From: Baffinella frigidus
Lineage: Eukaryota; Cryptophyceae; Cryptomonadales; Baffinellaceae
Assembly (NCBI GenBank): GCA_026770585.1
Contig: MU646304.1
Location: 1,591,436-1,602,066, forward strand
DNA length: 10,631 nucleotides
Reading direction: 5' to 3'
Shown here: one piece after another, positions 9,301 through 10,631 of the stretch
How positions within the stretch are numbered: the stretch's first letter is position 1
Layout of the letters: each line of letters opens with the position of its first letter
Notes under the pieces: generated by a model
What the model saw: the letters and a program-made list of their open reading frames with translations, nothing else
Databases searched by the model: none
Told to the model about the DNA's origin: nothing
Translations under genes and position numbers: made by a program

Positions 9301-10326
9301 ACGATTTCCTCTCGGCTTGAGGCTGTTTTGCATGCGCGGTACTGAGACCAGCACGTGAAGACGCGGGTGAGTGTCGCCGCGGCCGCTTACAGCCTGCGTA
9401 TTATCGAAAACACAGCAAGAGCACATATCACAAAACAGTTGACCGACCCCGCCCTGGCGGCAAATGGGTGAGCGAGGCATCGGGCCCGATTGCTTGCACC
9501 GGTGCATGTGCGTGGGTACATTTGCTTGCTACACTCTACACGCTACATCCCTCAAGTGGTGAGGGGGGGGGGGGTGACCCCCAAGGGGTCCTAGGTAGGT
9601 CCTAGGGCCCTTCGGTAGGGCGTATGCGCCTACTTGCCACTTGAGGGATGCCCGGGAAAGTGACGTGCGGGGCGGGGGGTGCCGCAGGCCTCGTTGGTCA
9701 AGATCAAGGTCCTAGAAGACGAGGTGTTCGCGGATGCGTCGAAGCTCCTCGAACAATCCGCAAGAATGCGCAAGGAGATGAACCTTCCCGACCTCTCCAT
9801 TGTCACTGCAAAGGTGCTCCTCCACTTACCAGCCACCGTTGCCCTCTTCGCCCGGATTTCTCGCCCGGGTGAGATTTGCTGACTGTTGGCGTGTTTCCCG
9901 AGAATCAACTTTGGATCGATTTCCGAAGTCACCGGTGCCTGCTTAGTGGTAGTGTCCATGCTGTAGGGGTGAGGATCGTAACCTGTCTCCTGCCATGCGA
10001 CCCCCCTCCCTCGCAAAACAGAGTCGCAGCCCACCGGCCCCTCATTCGAGCCCGCCTCATGTTTTTGAGAGTGCCGTCATGCGCCCGCCTCGCGCCCAAC
10101 TGCCCGCTGCGATGTTTGATTAGGTTTGAATCAAAGTGTTTGATTTCGTTTAAATCGGTTTGATTCGCGTGGGCAGGGCAACGCGGTGTGTACGACACTC
10201 AAGACCCTCCAAGGCTCGCCGGAAAACTGGACACACTCGTTTCCGCTGACGGATGAGTTCTGCGAAGTCGACCGGTGCCCTGCCTATCCCCACCCCCTTC
10301 TGCCTATTTCATGTGTTTCTGGTTAG
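3142..10326 (+). CDS. CAP-like (C-CAP/CARP beta-helix domain) protein, 11-exon model
   Basis: Eleven plus-strand exons join without a phase conflict: 3142-3350, 3724-3784, 4249-4302, 4578-4615, 5345-5438, 6383-6475, 7087-7241, 8022-8070, 9019-9093, 9688-9813 and 10177-10274. The product is about 350 residues. Residues 1 to about 155 are novel to me: Gly/Trp-rich, then acidic, then coiled-coil-like. From exon 6 on, the protein resembles the C-terminal domain of cyclase-associated proteins. GKVW starts the domain, QVVNISQC and [16 protein letters not shown] form beta-helix rungs, and [19 protein letters not shown] matches the CARP segment. LSIVTAK matches the EIVSAKSSEMNV region, and HSFPLTDEF the FPVPEQF region. 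CAP proteins bind ADP-actin monomers and promote nucleotide exchange, so a cytoplasmic actin role is inferred. A linker of about 30 residues before LSIVTAK is longer than usual. The 3' end is uncertain: either a donor after 10274 or an in-frame TAG at 10324-10326. Confidence 0.6.
3655..3712 (+). repeat. telomere-type (CCCTAAA)n array in intron 1
   Basis: Several perfect CCCTAAA heptamers plus variants end about 10 bases before the exon 2 acceptor. The C-rich strand is the sense strand of the gene. Confidence 0.95.
3724..3784 (+). CDS. exon 2, CAP-like gene
   Basis: A 61-nt island encodes [20 protein letters not shown], strongly acidic. The acceptor is aaaacag|G directly after a telomere-like array. 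The donor TCG|GTCGAT is weak, and the telomere-like tract resumes within about 10 bases of it. Confidence 0.6.
3793..4236 (+). repeat. telomere-type array filling intron 2
   Basis: Long runs of perfect CCCTAAA (3889-4020 and 4078-4128) alternate with diverged CCCTGAA, CACTAAA and CCCCAAA units. The array covers nearly the whole 464-bp intron. It is too degenerate and too internal to be a chromosome end. Confidence 0.97.
4249..4302 (+). CDS. exon 3, CAP-like gene (54-nt micro-exon)
   Basis: Eighteen codons, [18 protein letters not shown], phase 0 at both ends. The acceptor is cccccacag|GTG and the donor CAG|GTGTGC. Telomere-type sequence flanks both sides. The base composition differs sharply from the surrounding CCCTAAA repeats. 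Confidence 0.65.
4311..4342 (+). repeat. short telomere-type array at start of intron 3
   Basis: About four CCCTAAA/CCCTGAA units begin within 10 bases of the exon 3 donor. The 4343-4515 interval that follows is unique sequence with a short C-run near 4453-4463. Confidence 0.9.
4518..4575 (+). repeat. CCCCAAA-variant array at end of intron 3
   Basis: Eight or so heptamers, mainly AAACCCC and its variants, run directly into the exon 4 acceptor aaaccag. Confidence 0.92.
4578..4615 (+). CDS. exon 4, CAP-like gene (38-nt micro-exon)
   Basis: It encodes [12 protein letters not shown] plus a split Arg codon and begins the coiled-coil-like stretch. The acceptor aaaccag follows an array of CCCCAAA variants. 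The donor CG|GTTTGG is non-consensus but gives the phase needed for exon 5. Confidence 0.55.
4633..5220 (+). repeat. telomere-type array filling intron 4
   Basis: The longest telomere-like tract in the window, almost 600 bp. A perfect CCCTAAA core lies at about 4927-4990; both sides carry CCCTGAA, CCCTTAA, CCCTCAA and point variants. It starts within 20 bases of the exon 4 donor. Confidence 0.97.
5244..5322 (+). repeat. homogenised AAACCAT variant array
   Basis: Eleven CCAT words recur at exact 7-bp spacing from 5245 to 5315, so this is a telomere-period variant (CCATAAA) spread as a pure block. The last two units change to CCATAGA. It ends about 20 bases before the exon 5 acceptor. Confidence 0.95.
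5345..5438 (+). CDS. exon 5, CAP-like gene
   Basis: It completes the split Arg codon and then reads [20 protein letters not shown] and [11 protein letters not shown]. This helical, charged stretch extends the exon 4 heptad-like pattern. The acceptor cgaagcag|G ends an AAACCAT array; the donor is CCG|GTCCGC. Confidence 0.6.
5455..5800. repeat. compound GATA / AT / GT microsatellites in intron 5
   Basis: A short CT-rich tract leads into (GATA)n-type repeats over about 5476-5610. Mixed AT-rich words, a (GT)n run at about 5670-5690 and further AT/ATAC repeats to about 5790 follow. Long Tyr/Ile/Leu/Ser peptides in these frames are repeat translations. Confidence 0.95.
5801..6208. other. unique part of intron 5
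   Basis: I see no exon here. CCCAGGACGCGCC occurs twice about 20 bases apart (5932-5964) with TACTAAC, a branch-point-like word, just before the second copy. Using that AG as an acceptor gives no in-phase exon that joins its neighbours. Confidence 0.5.
6209..6380 (+). repeat. (CA)n microsatellite between direct repeats
   Basis: Segments 6209-6252 and 6335-6380 are diverged direct repeats sharing GCAGGCGCTGAATGGTTC and a G-rich GGCGTGG end. A (CA)n run at about 6259-6313 lies between them. The second copy runs directly into the exon 6 acceptor. Confidence 0.85.
6383..6475 (+). CDS. exon 6, start of the C-CAP-like domain
   Basis: Thirty-one codons containing [20 protein letters not shown], which parallels the GKKW...VENQ start of the CAP C-terminal domain. 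The acceptor is gtggcag|GTG and the donor CAG|GTCCCC, phase 0 at both ends. The join from exon 5 across a 944-bp repeat-filled intron is the least secure link in the model. Confidence 0.6.
6609..6702. repeat. (CTT)n microsatellite in intron 6
   Basis: Imperfect CTT/TTC triplets with a few CGT and CTC interruptions. Because the period is three it keeps reading frames open (Ser, Leu or Phe runs), which should not be taken as coding. Confidence 0.95.
6877..6897. other. 8-bp-stem hairpin in intron 6
   Basis: CCTGCACG, a CTTTT loop, then CGTGCAGG form a perfect 8-bp stem. It sits about 80 bases upstream of the first exon-7-like acceptor. No function is evident. Confidence 0.6.
6967..7002 (+). repeat. 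upstream copy of the exon 7 acceptor region
   Basis: Thirty-six bases match 7075-7110 with three mismatches, exactly 108 bp apart. They include the acceptor TTGGCAG|GT and the first codons VVNISQ. The frame stays open from 6979 through exon 7, so use of this acceptor would insert 36 residues. Confidence 0.85.
7087..7241 (+). CDS. exon 7, beta-helix rungs of the C-CAP-like domain
   Basis: The longest domain exon (155 nt) reads [20 protein letters not shown], then [20 protein letters not shown] and [11 protein letters not shown], with a final split Arg codon. The alternating hydrophobic pattern with Cys at rung turns fits the CARP beta-helix. The acceptor is cgttggcag|GTG and the donor ACG|GTACCT. 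Partial copies lie on both sides; this is the only one with a complete frame and both splice sites. Confidence 0.72.
7292..7412 (+). pseudogene. decayed copy B of exon 7 3' half
   Basis: It matches exon 7 from the [12 protein letters not shown] region through the donor and some intron. The frame has a TAA stop where exon 7 has GATGAG (Asp-Glu). Donor ACG|GT is kept but no acceptor precedes the copy, so it is a non-functional tandem duplicate within intron 7. Confidence 0.85.
7420..7739 (+). pseudogene. decayed copy C of exon 7 3' half, split by an insertion
   Basis: It matches exon 7 from CTCCGTGCGCGTGG to the intronic GAGCCTT motif, but is interrupted after GTGCAG by about 162 bp. The donor GT is lost (ACACGTTCC instead of ACACGGTACC). 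Apart from the insertion and donor it is closer to exon 7 than copy B is. Confidence 0.88.
7464..7626. mobile_element. 162-bp inverted-repeat insertion (MITE- or introner-like)
   Basis: The insertion ends are imperfect terminal inverted repeats: 7465-7478 (CCACACAGCGGACT) and 7613-7626, matching at 12 of 14 positions. Exon 7 and copy B show the uninterrupted sequence, fixing the boundary to within a base. At most 1 bp of target duplication is visible. Inside are a perfect 8-bp hairpin (7582-7600) and the core CCTAGGACCCTACGGTAGGC. There is no ORF, so it is non-autonomous. Confidence 0.75.
8022..8070 (+). CDS. exon 8, CARP segment
   Basis: It completes the split Arg and encodes [16 protein letters not shown], another beta-helix rung. 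The acceptor is gcaagcag|G and the donor GAG|GTGTCT. A telomere-type array begins about 20 bases into the following intron. Confidence 0.65.
8089..8253 (+). repeat. degenerate telomere-type array in intron 8
   Basis: CCCTAAA units are mixed with CCCTACA, CCCCAAA and CCCTGAA. It begins about 18 bases after the exon 8 donor and is in the same C-rich orientation as all other arrays here. Confidence 0.95.
8254..8690. other. unique part of intron 8
   Basis: A plus-strand frame near 8302 ([13 protein letters not shown]) opens after a CACAG acceptor-like site. It has no donor in the right phase, and exons 8 and 9 already join well without it. I see no other structure. Confidence 0.45.
8691..8728 (+). 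repeat. dispersed intron repeat, copy 1
   Basis: It contains AATGAAACGAGCCCGCC, repeated at 8940-8956, and continues to CTCGGAACCT. TCTATG precedes it as in copy 2. Confidence 0.8.
8928..8988 (+). repeat. dispersed intron repeat, copies 2 and 3
   Basis: 8928-8956 repeats the 5' part of copy 1. 8963-8988 repeats its 26-base core (8703-8728) with a few changes. Between them is the perfect palindrome GCCCGCCGGGC. The array ends about 30 bases before the exon 9 acceptor. Confidence 0.75.
9019..9093 (+). CDS. exon 9, CARP segment
   Basis: Twenty-five codons with [14 protein letters not shown], the best match to CAP (compare IINS-D-VKVQVMGKV). The acceptor gggagcag|ATA is the only one in the gene not followed by G. 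The donor AAG|GTGAGC is the most canonical in the window. Confidence 0.7.
9168..9316. repeat. pyrimidine-rich minisatellite (CTCGATTTCC units) in intron 9
   Basis: About a dozen degenerate units of roughly 11-12 bp, based on CTCGATTTCC. The minus strand reads as repeated RGNRGE-type peptides, a by-product of the repeat. Confidence 0.9.
9546..9650. mobile_element. 105-bp element with perfect 14-bp inverted repeats
   Basis: CATCCCTCAAGTGG at 9546-9559 is the exact reverse complement of 9637-9650. Inside are a G-run (9563-9574), the hairpin GACCCC-CAA-GGGGTC and the core CCTAGGGCCCTTCGGTAGGG, with further self-complementary bases to the right end. There is no ORF and no clear target duplication. 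It lies in intron 9, 37 bases before exon 10. It is most likely a tiny non-autonomous inverted-repeat element. Confidence 0.7.
9688..9813 (+). CDS. exon 10, linker and SIVTAK strand
   Basis: Forty-two codons. A helical insert ([20 protein letters not shown]) precedes [10 protein letters not shown], which corresponds to the CEIVSAK strand of CAP. The insert lengthens this region compared with typical CAP. The acceptor is gccgcag|GCC and the donor AAG|GTGCTC, phase 0 at both ends. Confidence 0.7.
10115..10167. repeat. TTTGATT-word cluster before exon 11
   Basis: TTTGATT occurs three times and pairs with AATCAAA (10115-10121 with 10129-10135). This is the only T-rich tract close to an acceptor in the gene's 3' half, so it may act as the pyrimidine/branch region of intron 10. 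Confidence 0.55.
10177..10326 (+). CDS. exon 11, C-terminal region (end uncertain)
   Basis: It begins [20 protein letters not shown] and continues [12 protein letters not shown], matching the FPVPEQF region near the CAP C-terminus. The acceptor is gtgggcag|GGC. Either the exon ends at 10274 (CCG|GTGCCC, like other donors here), or the frame runs to TAG at 10324-10326, which would give a tail of near-normal CAP length but unusual composition. Confidence 0.55.
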   Translation, partial: GNAVCTTLKTLQGSPENWTHSFPLTDEFCEVDRCPAYPHPLLPISCVSG

Positions 10327-10363
10327 CGTGTGTTCATTTTTTGATGTGGTTCTGGTTAGCGCG
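10311..10363 (+). repeat. two-copy 20-mer direct repeat
   Basis: ATGTGTTTCTGGTTAGCGTG (10311-10330) recurs at 10344-10363 with two changes, period 33 bp. Confidence 0.85.
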
Positions 10364-10394
10364 TAATTAGTTAGAGTGGTTGTTCTGTTTTTGC

Positions 10395-10452
10395 ACCCAG
10401 GTGTTATCTGCTTCTGTGCCGCAACCCAGGTGTTATCTGCTTCTGCGCCGAT
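10395..10452 (+). repeat. 29-bp tandem duplication carrying acceptor-like CCCAG|GTG
   Basis: ACCCAGGTGTTATCTGCTTC occurs at 10395 and 10424. Each copy has a possible 3' splice acceptor in the phase expected after exon 11, so one could begin a terminal exon. The encoded residues are not recognisable as a CAP C-terminus. Confidence 0.7.
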
Positions 10453-10473
10453 GTGTACCAGGAAACACGTTTA

Positions 10474-10631
10474 CCCTAGACCATACAACACTAAACCCTA
10501 GACCATACAACACTAAACCCTAGACCATACAACACTAAACCCTAGACCATACAACACTAAAACCCTAGACCATACAACACTAAAACCCTAGACCATACAA
10601 CACTAAAACCCTAGACCATACAACACTAAAA
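10474..10631 (+). repeat. 22/23-bp telomere-derived minisatellite at window end
   Basis: Seven head-to-tail units run to the last base. Each starts CCCTAGACCATACAACAC and ends CTAAA or CTAAAA. The first three units are 22 bp and the last four 23 bp, the difference being one added A. CCCTA and CTAAA are telomere-like words. The array continues beyond the window. Confidence 0.95.

Noticed and set aside
8938-9507. 189-residue minus-strand ORF with RGNRGE repeats
   Set aside because: The repeats are the antisense of the CTCGATTTCC minisatellite, and the frame overlaps exon 9 antisense.
10474-10631. Regular 22/23-bp repeats that could look like a CRISPR array
   Set aside because: The units are directly adjacent with no spacers, and the context is eukaryotic, so this is a minisatellite.

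Overview
This window looks like nuclear DNA of an intron-rich unicellular eukaryote, probably an alga or a related protist. The evidence is short GT-AG-flanked exons, abundant microsatellites and long degenerate tracts of the plant/algal-type telomere heptamer CCCTAAA. Nothing resembles a bacterial operon. AG|G acceptors and TTTAGGG repeats also occur in dinoflagellates, but every donor here is GT, so I leave the lineage open.

Layout. 1-200 is (AT)n followed by a CT-rich tract. 200-930 is gene-poor, with short repeats and a long GA-rich microsatellite. 934-1890 holds the minus-strand 3' part of a gene; two well-supported exons encode a pleckstrin-homology (PH)-like domain. 1891-3141 has no confident exon and probably contains the divergent 5' regions, a diverged direct repeat and a possible tRNA-derived SINE head. 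From 3142 to about 10.3 kb I can join eleven plus-strand exons in phase into one protein of about 350 residues. It has a Gly/Trp-rich acidic N-terminal part with a coiled-coil-like stretch, and a C-terminal part resembling the beta-helical C-CAP/CARP domain of cyclase-associated proteins (actin-monomer recycling factors).

The introns are the main interest. Introns 1-4 and 8 contain telomere-type repeats, and in introns 2-4 these make up most of the intron, so exons of 38-94 nt sit as islands in telomere-like sequence. Intron 5 holds GATA, AT, GT and CA microsatellites, with the CA tract between direct repeats. Intron 6 has a (CTT)n tract and an in-frame 108-bp duplication of the exon 7 acceptor. 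Intron 7 carries two decayed copies of exon 7, one split by a 162-bp inverted-repeat element whose empty site is preserved in the other copies. Intron 9 carries a pyrimidine minisatellite and a second small inverted-repeat element sharing a 20-bp core with the first. The window ends in a 22/23-bp minisatellite that looks telomere-derived.

All gene models and family assignments here come from reading by eye. No alignment or transcript evidence was available.
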